From: Armillaria gallica
Lineage: Eukaryota > Basidiomycota > Agaricomycetes > Agaricales > Physalacriaceae
Direction: 5' to 3'
Assembly (NCBI GenBank): GCA_037576215.1
Contig: JBANDB010000002.1
Location: forward strand, 6,820,001 to 6,884,000
DNA length: 64,000 bases
Position numbers and translations under genes: made by a program. Shown piece by piece: positions 21,110 through 31,956 of the stretch. Each line of letters begins with the position of its first letter. The stretch's first letter is position 1. The notes beneath the pieces are model-generated. The model searched no databases and had not been told where the DNA came from. It worked only from the letters and a program-made list of their open reading frames with translations.

Positions 21110-22708
21110 ATGTATCTGGAGGCTATATTAAACACCGACCTTCATCAAGATTCTATTCTGGCCACCATACCATCGCATCCTTCATCGGATGTTACTGATT
21201 TGTTCACTTGCAATCTCCCTCCCTCCGACGCTACCAGGTCCGCAGTCCTCGCGAAAATACAACAATACGAGCATTTTATCTTCTTGGTCAACAGTTATGG
21301 CCACCATATGGACGTGAAACGACAATCATCTATAATCTTGGAGCGAGCAAAGGCGAAGAATCTTATCGTCAGTCTGAGATCGATAGTACATCCAATCCGC
21401 TTTGTACCGGACGACGTTTTGCTGGGAATCTTCGCCGTGGTCGTTGACACCACATGCGCTTCTTCGGTTGCGACCGACATGGATATTTGGGCGTGCTCCC
21501 GCGTATGTCAACGGTGGCGCACCCTTGTCCTGTGTGCGCCCTCGCTGTGGGCGGATGTGCGTCTTGATTTTGACGACGACGTATACTTGAGATATCGCCT
21601 ATCTCGTGCTGAACGTATCCTCACCGAACGTCTTGAAAGGAGCGGCAATAACCTTCTCGACGTTTACGTCCGTGATCCTCGTGCCGATCCAGATACCAAT
21701 ACGGTTCTTTCCTGCCTTCTCACGTCGGCTACCAGGTGGCGATCCTTGACTGTCGATGCAGGACCAGAGGTTTACGAGCTGTTCGAAAATTGTCCCGGAG
21801 GATCTCTGTCGGAGCTGCGTACCCTTTCAATCACAGATTCTGTTTTTATGGATGGGGACATCGATGAAGAAGATCGATACGTCGGCGTCGTCCTCGAGGC
21901 ATTCAATTTCACTCCTAATCTACGCCGATTGTTCATATCCCCTCTACCTCTTACGTCTCTATCGCTGTCCGCTAAAACCCTGCATAACGGTATCGAGGAA
22001 TTTTCCGTCAACCTGTTTGATCAGGCTGTCGATGTGTCGCGCCTCCTACCAACAATGCAGGCATTGACGTCTTTGGATATTCTCTGCGATGCGGTTTGGG
22101 AAGGCCACAGTGGTATGGTCTGCCTGCCTCTGATTTCTCGTATAACCTTGAGGGATTACAACGACACGCATCATATTCTTGATGTGTGGGATAGATTGTA
22201 CCTTCCTAACATCACGTCTCTTCGTCTGTCGTACGAAGGACTTGTTTTACACCCAAGATTCCCTCCGTTCGATAGGCCCAATCTACGTGTCACCGAGTTC
22301 GCCTGTAACATCAATTCATTTGCGGATTTCGAGATCCCAGACTTTGAAAGTGATCTCATCGCGATGTTGCGATCCTTGCCGAACATCACCAATCTCCAGT
22401 TGTCATCTTGTCGTACCACCCCCATTTTACTTGAAGCAATGCGCTCCGATACTCGATTTATGTCTGCGCTCACAGACTTGACCCTTATTTCGAATGTCCC
22501 TACTTCCGGGTTTCCTGATGCCTACCTCTTTCTGCTGATCGACACCTTGTATACACGTGCAATGTCTGTCGCTTGCGCGACTGTGAAATACCTTGCTTTC
22601 GCTGATGAGGTAATTCTGTACGAAGGGCCGACACCTTATACAGCTATGTGGGATGAATTGATTAATGGTGGATTGGAGGCCGTAGAAACCTGCGACGCCT
22701 TGTTTTGA
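21110..22708 (+). CDS. F-box-like protein (agaric-expanded family), 532 aa
   Basis: This single-exon gene belongs to the same subfamily as 36625-38226 and 59435-61283. The N-terminal third carries a helical region and an F-box-like element (IRFVPDDVLLGIF ... WACSRVCQRWRTL ... PSLWADVRLDF); the rest is leucine-rich-repeat-like. The C-terminus ends in a conserved Trp/Leu/Glu-rich tail ending ..CDALF. The ATG at 21110 is chosen because the paralog's N-terminus aligns with it to within one residue; upstream in-frame ATGs exist at 21014 and 21083. Such proteins are thought to be substrate receptors of SCF ubiquitin ligases, but targets of the expanded fungal family are unknown. No lesions are seen. 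Confidence 0.85.
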   Translation: MYLEAILNTDLHQDSILATIPSHPSSDVTDLFTCNLPPSDATRSAVLAKIQQYEHFIFLVNSYGHHMDVKRQSSIILERAKAKNLIVSLRSIVHPIRFVPDDVLLGIFAVVVDTTCASSVATDMDIWACSRVCQRWRTLVLCAPSLWADVRLDFDDDVYLRYRLSRAERILTERLERSGNNLLDVYVRDPRADPDTNTVLSCLLTSATRWRSLTVDAGPEVYELFENCPGGSLSELRTLSITDSVFMDGDIDEEDRYVGVVLEAFNFTPNLRRLFISPLPLTSLSLSAKTLHNGIEEFSVNLFDQAVDVSRLLPTMQALTSLDILCDAVWEGHSGMVCLPLISRITLRDYNDTHHILDVWDRLYLPNITSLRLSYEGLVLHPRFPPFDRPNLRVTEFACNINSFADFEIPDFESDLIAMLRSLPNITNLQLSSCRTTPILLEAMRSDTRFMSALTDLTLISNVPTSGFPDAYLFLLIDTLYTRAMSVACATVKYLAFADEVILYEGPTPYTAMWDELINGGLEAVETCDALF

Positions 22709-23945
22709 ACGAGGCGTTATCGGTCTTCACACGTTTCGTATGTGATAACTTCGTGCATATTTCTGCTGTTGTTCTAATACCCTGTTTAGGTTGTGTATTG
22801 GGTTTGGATCCGTCCCATTCACTGTAACCGCAGCCCCCGTTTCTTTGATTATACTTTCATGTTGAAAAAGTTTACTATATTTTTGTTGATTAATTCCACT
22901 CGTACCTTGTTCGCCATGTACACTATTCTACATACAATATCTGTTGTCGATATCTCGTATCTACGTTGCGCCGTTGTGTATGACGAAAATGTTATCTCTG
23001 ACCTGCTTTTGTGCTTTGCAATGTTCTGCTTTATATGCCACGTGTGTTCTGCGTGATTTGCTCTTTCTTTCTCTGTCGTTCGACGTTGAGCAGAATAGGA
23101 AACCTTATTGAACGTCGTGCATGGATCTCATCCATCTCAGTAACATAGCATTGTACCACCGGGCGTGCCAGATTTTATCGTAGTATGGTCAACCATCGAC
23201 GGCAATAGATGGACCTGTGCAATGACAGCACACATCTAAGTCATTTAGGTTTTCCATAAAATATATTTCTTAGTCGTTAGTGCTTGGGAACAAATATGTG
23301 AGAATATTCGTACTACATGTAGCTGTCTACGACATGTATGAACCGATGTAAGTGATAGTATGCTACGAAGAAAACCGACTGACTACCATGAAACTGTCCT
23401 ACCAAATGCACTGTCGCTTCTGATCAAACTTATCTTCCCCGCTGTGACCTTGATAACGTGATAGTGGCCTTTGAGCAATTTCAGGTCGCTGAAGAACACG
23501 CATGATACTCTTCAATTAACGACGGGTAACGAGTAATAGACAAACAACACGAAACCAATTAACCTACGTACATATTAGGAAGGAGAAAGCTTTTAAAAGG
23601 TCGACATGTTGAAGACAACCTGTCGGGTAATGCCGACGATCGAAAGAAGACAACCTGTTGAGAGGTAAGCGTGTCAGAGTTGAATCTGACATAGCGAATG
23701 CAGAGTAAAAGCGATAATGCAAGTTTATACTAGAAAAAAATTAATTTAAAAAAGCACTGAGAGGAGTACGAGAAGAAAGAGGGGAGGCAATGATAAAGGA
23801 GCGTTACAGGTCAATGCAATCGAATAGAACAGCGCGTCAAATTTGTCAATGGCTACTTTTTAGCCTTTCCTTTGCCTTTAGGTTTGGTGTAGTGTCTTAC
23901 TGTCCGAATGTTAGCAACGACACATGATTTTCAGGTATGCCACGA
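22709..23945. other. Intergenic, no gene seen
   Basis: The region is AT-rich with short open frames only. The 87-codon plus-strand frame at 22793-23056 is hydrophobic by chance composition and has no support. Confidence 0.5.
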
Positions 23946-24511
23946 CTAACTTTTGGCTGGAGAACGCTCTTCGACCTGTTCCTCCTCGGTGCTGCCTTTG
24001 GCGAGAAGAACGACAAACAAGACATTAAAAATGACCAGGTCTTCGGTACCTCCTGCCCCGCCTTTGAAGGTGGATGCTGTATATCCAACAGTAGCGACAG
24101 CACCGTTGGGAATATCTCGGCGACCGCCCTTGTATAGCGGATAGGCGGTCAGTCTGTCGAGATGATGCGGGTCGAACGAGAATGAATCGTCCCTGGTCAC
24201 GTCATATATGGGGACTATACGCGTCCGCCGTCATATAGTCAGCGTGGGCCCAATTGAACACGGCAATCATAAATACCTGGGTCCGAAAACAAAAGCGCGT
24301 CTTTTTCGACTACGTACTTTCCACCAGTTCTGGATGAAGATTTCGTGGACCTAGACGGACTAGATGAATTCGTGTAAGGATTATGCCTCCTTTTCGATCC
24401 GCTTCCCATATAGGTGTTTTTGCGAGTGGCATATACGAGATGGGAAGGAAGGTCCGTTCGTGCCTCGAAGTTAACGAGACGTGTTGCGAAGTCCTTGCCT
24501 AAACCGAACAT
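23946..24511 (-). CDS. Two-exon gene of an unnamed family (related to 30308-31285)
   Basis: The exons are 24277-24511 and 23946-24214 (minus strand), phase kept, giving about 167 residues. The first exon begins MFGLGKDFATRL and is rich in Ser/Thr/Arg in the middle. The second contains FDPHHLDRLTAYPLYKGG followed by AVATVGYTASTF and a hydrophobic LVIFNVLFVVLL stretch before an acidic tail. The layout (short D-P-H-L-x-x-L block, then a V-x-Y element, then a hydrophobic beta-like stretch) resembles the 30308-31285 protein. I do not know the function of this family. Confidence 0.55.
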
Positions 24512-24971
24512 TCCACCAATGAAACCAGCGGAGAGCTCGAATTTCGCCGCTTATGACTTCCAGTCCCACTTGCTTGATCGAAGTATCACGATCGTTGTGC
24601 GGGACAACCAGATTGCAATGTCCAACGATACCAGTGGTCAACAGACAAACCTGTTCCCTGTTTTTCCATAGGCCCTTTTTGAACGATCTCCAATTGGCGC
24701 GGCCAGGGTTTACGAAAGGATAATGCTTAACAAAATTTAAGCCTTTCTTAAGGAGCCTACGAAAACATCAGAGGTATACGATCGGTTATAGCCATACGTT
24801 ACGTACTTCCAAGCAGGTCTCGATATGATCTGATGTATGTCACTTAATGACGCAGCAATATGACAATAGTAGTTCTTGTTCGCCATAGGCTCTACAAAGC
24901 GGTAACTGTAGCAATAGGAACGACAGTAAACCTAGTCAGATCGAGATAACCTTGAAGCGCGTGAGAGCTTA

Positions 24972-27843
24972 CTAAGTCACCGGCAAATCATCATAAGAGC
25001 TTCTCATGATACTGTCGAACGGCACTTCGCTTTGGACGGTAACCAGTCCGTCAGGATTATCGTCCATGCCGTTGTCCTCGCTTCCATCCGATTCGTCGTC
25101 GCTGCATAATGCAAATGGTTCAACTAGCGCCGATATATGAATTATATCCAATTACCTTGAGTTTTCATCTGCAGAGCGGACGATAAAGCCGTCCAGACTA
25201 GTCCTCGTCGGAAGAACTGTGAAAGAAAGCAGGGGTTCAGCCCCATTTGCAGGATTCATACACTGATAACACATACTCTGACACCTTTTGTTTGGCCTTT
25301 CCTTTATCTCGATAAGAAATCCGTTTATCCTGTTCTTCCGAACTTTCATCATCGGACCTACAAATTTACGATTAATACGTTTGATCCTCTGTCATACGAC
25401 GATGTACTCTGGGGATTTCATACGGGCGTGCTTACGCGTCCTCGCTTTCGATTTATCTTCGACGTCCTCGTCACTACTGTGTAGTGCAGCGTCAGAACTC
25501 GGATGGAATGATAGCATGGAATGATTTGAAAGCAAACCTGTCGTCCTGTCGCTGCCGTTTCCGGTGGTGTTGAGTAGAGTACGATGCTTTGGCCTTTCCT
25601 TTATCTCGGGAAGTAACTCGTTTGGTTTGACCGTCTGAACTATCGTCGGTCGGGCTGCATGTCCGCAATTAAAATTAATCAGGTATTCCATCATACAACT
25701 ACGCACTCTGCGTGTTTGTGGCGGGCATGCTTCCTCGATTTTATCTTCGGTTTTTCCTCGTCGTCCTCATCGCTGCTGCATAAATTGAGATCAGAAATCG
25801 AACAAAACGGTGTATAGCCTAGCGCGAGAACAAACATAACATCCTGTCGTTGTCGTTTCCGGTGGTGCTGAGTAGAACGCGGGGTTTCCATCTCAGACCT
25901 ATACGACGATAAGGTTCAATAAGTGCAGTCCAATGCTATTGTATGAGAAGATGCATACACTGAGTCTTGATGCCTACAAGATCGAAGTCAGCTTTAAACG
26001 ATTGCTTTGTTTAATATGCGACGCTGCTTACTGTCTATATCCCTTTCGACGTACGAACTTGCCTCGAGAAGAAAACGTCGAGTCATCGTCCGATCTGAAC
26101 GGCAATCATGAGTGTCTCGCCTAAAGCGTATTGTATAAAGTACATACTCCTCTCGAACATTGCGAGCTTTCTTGTGTAATTGATTACTGTTCATCGTAAC
26201 ATCCATCAGTGTCGTACACAAGTGCAGTAACTCATAATAATAATAAATACCTCTGTTCGCCTCTCGCGACCACGCCCGACTTTGAACTACGGGTCAATAC
26301 CGATTTGCGACGATTAGCGTGCGCGATAACAGAAGACGCTGGGACCCACCTAACAGCTACCTTGCTATGCCGGGATTTCTCCTTCTTTATAGTATTCGGT
26401 TTGACAGATCTAAATAAACGTTAGAGGGCCCTCTGGTGACACACAGTAGAAAACGAACTGGTCCGAGTCACTCGTACTACTTTCCGAAAAAGGAACAGTT
26501 CTTTTTTTCGGAGAAAAGGTGGTACCAGGCCTATATGGCACGCGTAAAAAAAGTTGATAACAGCCAAGCACGTCAAAAGCACATACTTATAGAAGACTTT
26601 TACGCTACGAGCGCTTTCCTTGTACTCCTCGTCTTGGACCGCTCTGCAGTACGTCAAGGAGACGGCGACGACAGGTGAAACACAAATGCACGTTAGATCC
26701 GATTTTCGATCCGTATGGTTTTTCTTGTTTGTAGCGGTGGTGTTTTCCTCACTCGAACTGACAGAATGCCCGTTAACGTAGGACGTGATTGTAGCTCGAT
26801 AGACACTCACGTAACTTCTATCACTTCATCACCTTTCTGTTTCCTTTGCACTACCTTGTCGTTACAGTCGATGACTGCTTCCTTTCTGATATAAAAGTTT
26901 AGATCAATCCATCGTTGCATCAAAATAAAGTCAACTCACGACTCGATTGTGTTGCTGTCTTCTGGTTTAATTCCCGTCACGTCGCCGCTGGTGTGAGCGC
27001 TGGCAGATGTCGTGCTGCAACAGGTAGGTATAGTCCGTCACTTTCGAATATTACGCAAATGGCTTACGCACATAGGAGATTCCTGATGCTGAAGACAGAC
27101 ATTATCATCTCCGATTGTGCCGGCACTTAATTGCTGTGAGTGACATATGTGTTGTAAGCGGGCATGAACGCGTACTCGACGAGAGAATCTGCGGTCTGAC
27201 TCCTGGTGCCAACGCAAGATGTCTCAATGGATGTGCTTAAAACATATCAGCTACAGCCAAATCGCAATTGTCGAAAACCATACAGGTCATCCGGCACGTC
27301 ATTCGCCTGGCGAGACCTCTTCTTAGCAGATGGATGGTCCGCAGTCTTGTCGTCCTCATTACCAGTAGCACGACGCTTTGCACTGTAGAACAGATATCAT
27401 ATAACATCATCTAAGTGTAAAACAATAATGGACCTCTTACCGGTTACCGCCAACGCTCTTTGTGGCGTCATCAGGAAGGTCGGTCAGTTCGGACCTGTAT
27501 GGTAGTGTAACCATGACGAAATCCCATGAACCGTATATAAAAACGCACCCTGACTCCGACACCGTAGCAGGTGTTATCGGGTGTTTGGTCTTGCGAAGCC
27601 TGATACTGTCGGTCAGCAAAGGTCTACAAAGGAGACGAGCATAACGACTTTGGAGGCATTGAAATGAATCAACGATACAATTACGAGAACGAGTTCGAAT
27701 TGTGTGTGTCTGGCTTGAGAAAATGTGGACGCTGGTAGATATGAAGACCTTGGCTTTTTAAAGAGGACGTCAACAACGATGACCAGTGATATGCCACGTA
27801 GTTTGCCCTCGGTTTCCACCCTCAGTTTTCCCTTGAATTCCAT
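24972..27843 (-). CDS. About 21-exon gene, Lys/Ser/Asp-rich nuclear-type protein with duplicated exon cassettes
   Basis: Starting at the ATG at 27843 (MEFKGKLRVETE), a chain of about 21 small exons can be spliced to a stop at 24972 without losing frame; the introns are 40-80 nt and most split the codon after its second base. The N-terminal part (to about residue 85) has mixed composition. The rest is low-complexity, with alternating basic patches (HHRKRQRQ, KSRKHARHKH, RDKGKAK) and acidic-serine patches (SDEDDEEK, DDESSEEQ, SSDDESDGSEDN), suggesting a nuclear, nucleic-acid- or chromatin-associated protein. A block of three exons (HHRKRQRQ / SDED..KHAR / DD..RDKGKAK) is duplicated in tandem. 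One junction near 25215-25265 needs an acceptor inside GGACTAG to avoid a stop. Exact ends of some exons are uncertain. I cannot name the family. Confidence 0.6.
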
Positions 27844-30307
27844 GCGTCACAGATATTGATTATTGTTGAAAGCCGATTCTGCACCGATCATCGATCATTG
27901 AATCAGTTTCACCTTTGTCTCTTTGTACATCAAACATGACGTGTCCGATCTTTCGATTGATCGTACCGCATATGGACGGAGATTGTCATCCAAGATTCAT
28001 TCTTTGGGGAAAAAGAGGGGCTGTGAATCGTGAGCATTGACCTGCCGAAGGGATAAAGATTCGCTTGACATACCGACGACGCGTACTTGCTCATATCTAC
28101 TTGTGGATCGGTGACTCCGAAGTAGCCCTAGTATATTGTTTACTGCGGTTTTTTTTTCTTTCTCTCTTTCTTTTCTATCTGTGTAATGATAGCGTGTGAT
28201 GCAAGTCGATAGCCGTTGGCGGTCGAATCGATCGGGTTCGAGCTTACCGGTATCAATAGGTGATTTCGCAGTACAACACTTTTTCGATAGCAGGTAATGT
28301 TCACTTCGTTTTCCTCATCGCGACTTATATGGTTGTATATTGCGACTTCAAATCATACTACTCGTAACATTATTGTTCATCTTGAATCTTTGTACTACGA
28401 TTACTGCATATTTATTCGTACCTGTGATATCGTCAATTTCCGAGTTCAAGTTGAGGTACGGGCGGCATGTTTGTAAATCACCGGTACATAGTTCTGTCTA
28501 TAGCATCTATCTACAATATGTTATTTTCTTCATTATGCTTGCTTGATTCTGCCTTTGTTCTTCTGATATTCAGCATTTACGCCGCTCATGTACCATACTC
28601 TCTCCTTGAATCATTTCGTTGTACGCGATATGGCATTTATGACACATTCATACATGGAGCCGAATCAATCGAATGCAATAGCGACCGAAAGCGGTGAAGT
28701 GGTGAACACTCAACTGACGGCTGCTGGCGATGCTTATTATGTCAACATTCTAGAGCTGTAGAAATCGGAAGCTGCATATGATGCGATCTAACATACAATT
28801 GTTACGTCCGGTGGGATCATGCATGCCGTGTGATAATGACGACAATGACGACCCGATCGAAAAACCGGTTGTGAGCGCGGACCTTGGTTATCTTTTTACA
28901 CTCGGTGGATCTGACGATCTGGTTATGGATTCGAAGCGGAAGTATTCATCCAAACTAAGACGTGCGTACATCTGCTTACAATTTGTATTTACATAATATG
29001 CAAAGGTATAGAATGTTTATCTTGACAAAGGAAAGAGGTTAAGATTGAAGGGGCAAAATGTACCAACAAACAGAAATATTGTATAGGGCCTGTTTATATG
29101 CATTTAGCTATATCTGAACCACATACAATACTGAAACCGGCCATTTGAACCTGTTTAACATGGTTTACTTGGCATACCATTGCAGCTTATTAGCGCTATA
29201 TCCGATCGCATCTTTCAGTGAAGAACAATGTCGTGTTGGACAATGACCTACAATAGAACACCGTTCTTTCCGGTTAAGCAAAACTCAATACCGTCCATTT
29301 TCTCGCGTCGTTCTTACAACGCGGTCTATAAATCCACGCGTAATCCGCCATGCGCCCTGACGCGGACGAACGCGCGTATCGAGATAACGCTGTACCTGTA
29401 TGTGAGGAGGAAACCGTCACGCATCACGGCGATCCGGTTTCGTTTTCTAATTCCTGTTACATCACCCATCACGGAGGGCCGGTTTACCAACTTTGGGCGT
29501 GACGGCATCAAATATGGATCGAAATGCTTTAGATCTTATACATTTTTGTGTCCAAAGTTTCCAAAATTTGCCTCCGTCACGTATCGACGGAGGCCATTTT
29601 CCTAACGGAACAAAATCCAGACCGTCACGCTCGTGCAGCGGTCTTCTCCCTACATACAGGTACAGTAACAGGACCATAAGTTTCGATTATTACATCCAGC
29701 TTTTAGGTAATGAAACAAAAAACAACCTACTACGCGGTCGAGACATACAACACTATCACTATGTTCAATTTTCTTGGTTCTTAACGGTAAACGTTAAACA
29801 GATATACATTCTTTCTGGAGTTTATCCGGAAGCATACCCCGTTTATCTCCTTTCCTATCGAGATTTGCTTTGTCGTATGATTACACGCACGCATTCTATC
29901 GAGCCTAGTCTTCTTTTTTTTTTTTTTTCCCCTTTTGTTGTCTGTCTTTTCTCCTTCTGTCACGACGACAATAATAGCGTGGTACATGCAAGCGTGTTTT
30001 CTTCCGAACTTTTGGCGCATTTATCAACGGCGGGCTGTTGTCGTGTCTCAAAGATACGTTGATTTTCCGTCTTTTCAGCACGATCGACTCTCAGCATGGA
30101 CAGGTTTTACGATACTTCAGCAGCCAGTGAACATATTCATTCATTCGCGAGCTTCTACCTCCATACTAACTGAACGCTATGAAGGCCATGCGTTGTCGCG
30201 CATAACAAAACAAATATGAGAACAAGGCAACGGTCTTTTCCTGACTGACTTCGAAAAGGCACGTACCTATAACACAGAGGAATCGTATCGTTTAACCTTG
30301 CACGCAG
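27844..30307. other. Mostly intergenic, with hairpin and homopolymer
   Basis: No firm gene. A 72-codon plus-strand frame at 28778-28996 (Asp/Asn-rich, then GYLFTLGGSDDL) could be a gene fragment. A perfect 9-bp hairpin lies at 29570-29594 within a stretch where CCGTCACG-like words recur (29417, 29575, 29622). A run of about 16 T lies near 29912-29927. Confidence 0.45.
29570..29594. repeat. Perfect 9-bp stem, 7-nt loop inverted repeat
   Basis: GCCTCCGTC at 29570-29578 is followed after ACGTATC by its reverse complement GACGGAGGC at 29586-29594. It could be a terminator-like or recombination structure, but it has no gene directly upstream; its role is unknown. Confidence 0.6.
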
Positions 30308-31285
30308 ATGGTGGACAATACATCTGTACGCGTTGTCGAAAACGACAGTCCCCGCGAGTGGAGACTATACAACATCGAAGACGACGCTGAATGCATGTTC
30401 GCGCTGCAAGGAGTTGTATGTATGTCGGACCTTCCGCCTTTCAAAAAAAGAACGAAGTACGTGTATGTCATCTAGCCGTCCAAATGTCCTAATGCGATTC
30501 GTAGGGACAATCAGATACCGTATCTGAGGCAATCGATCGCAATCACGGGCCTAGGTATCGACACATTTACGTCTTCGATCGAAGCTATGGCTCGAATTGT
30601 CGCCTATTTCTCTCGTGATGTAGGTCAGAACAAGCTAAAAGACATCGAGTTTATATCGACCTATCAAAATTTCCCGGTTGTGCACTTGTCCAACCGATAC
30701 TTCTCCCGCCGCGACCAAGTGTCGTCGGGAGATGAGGTGGAATTTGATAGAAACGTCGATCCCCTCGGGATTCTAACGAAACTGAAAGGACAACAATACT
30801 GTCACGCGATGGATAACGTGGTATATTACTGCGAACGTCTGAACGAAGGAGACGACCCCGAAAGGTGAATGTGATGTACTTATTTCAGGCGTTGTGCTGT
30901 TCCACTGATCCCATCCGGTATAGCTACCCCAGCATCAAACCAGATAAGATCCACATTGGCGATATAGTCGAAGTCGCGTTAAGTTTCGTCGTCTATCCGC
31001 TGGCTAAAGGTCGTGCAAAATGTACCGCGGTGTTGAAGACCATTACGCTAATCGACGGCAAGTACACCAGGGTATGTGGACCAACGCGTACGGAATATTG
31101 TAAACAACTTTGACATGGCATAACAGGAAAGTGCGGCCAGTAGAGCGCTCTCAAACATGATCCCTAAGATGGTCGCTTACCCAAAGAGGAAAAATGCCTA
31201 TAATGATGGGGCTATAAATCGTACGAGAGAACGATTGGAACGAATGAGCGTAGACTCGGAAAAGAATCCCGTGGAAGATGCCTAA
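30308..31285 (+). CDS. Four-exon gene of an unnamed family, 268 aa
   Basis: The exons 30308-30456, 30505-30820, 30889-31071 and 31127-31285 join in phase (807 nt). The protein starts MVDNTSVRVVEND and has a middle block PLGILTKLKG..CHAMDNVV. It then has a beta-rich element, HIGDIVEVALSFVVYPL, followed by VLKTITLID, and ends in a basic tail (TRERLERMSVDSEK). The GDIVEV-hydrophobic-VLKTITLID arrangement and the preceding D-P-x-G-I-L-T-K-L block suggest a relation to 23946-24511. No catalytic motif, signal peptide or membrane helix is seen. The gene model is internally consistent, but the function is unknown. Confidence 0.68.
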
Positions 31286-31639
31286 GCAATAAGCGTGATA
31301 TATTTATTCATACTGAATACGATATAAAGTCACGTAATCCAGACAATTAGATTAAACCTGACCGTAGACGCCGTGGTAAATTCGGTAAGTTCTACGTTAT
31401 TATAGAGGTCTGGCAATCCGCCAGTCCTGTCGAGAATTATAACCGGATCGACGTAATCAGATGACTAAAATCAGATAAACCATCTGCATGCTTACGAGCC
31501 AAGATTGATCGCGATACATTATCTTTCCCGCACCTAAAGATTCCAGTGTACTCTAGTTTTGCGGTCCAACTATACGTGTCGGCTACAGAGTTTTTGTATT
31601 GTCCTCTTGTATGATGATGAAACAAAATGAGACATAAAT
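31286..31639. other. Short intergenic gap
   Basis: Nothing recognisable; AT-rich sequence with only antisense short frames. Confidence 0.5.
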
Positions 31640-31956
31640 ATGGATCCATACAGTGATCATCGATCGGATACGATGAATGAAACTACGTATCAACAACGGG
31701 GATTGCTATGGGACAACGACGGTCATAGCATAGTCGCTGATGTAATATCATATAATCCGTCTGGCTCGCTTCATACACTCGCATTTACCGGATTGCGATT
31801 TGAACACTATATTCAGATATATCTCGGGGTTAAATACGTTTAGATCAACAAAGACGAGCATTGACACCCACATCACAGTCAGCAATTGAAGCGGGTTTAC
31901 AACCCACAGACGCTCTAACTAAAAGGGCACATATCTTAGCACTTGTCGGCGGATAA
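31640..31956 (+). CDS. Small two-exon hypothetical gene
   Basis: Exons 31640-31721 and 31844-31956 join in phase to 64 residues, starting MDPYSDHRSDTM and ending HILALVGG. The 122-nt intron is longer than usual here. The second exon has coding-like composition (LTPTSQSAIEAGLQ). No domain is recognised; it could be part of a larger gene or a relic. Confidence 0.3.

Noticed and set aside
28225..28255. GGGTTCGAGC resembling a tRNA T arm
   Set aside because: No acceptor stem, D arm or A box at a suitable distance.
30821..30888. A 24-nt intron (GTGAAT..TTTCAG at 30865-30888) in the 30308 gene
   Set aside because: Too short and out of phase; the donor GTATAT at 30821 gives a 68-nt intron in phase with a better domain fit.
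31844..31956. Possible copia-type retrotransposon end because of the string PTDALTKR
   Set aside because: A single short similarity; no RNase H, integrase or LTR nearby, and the segment fits better as the end of a small spliced gene.
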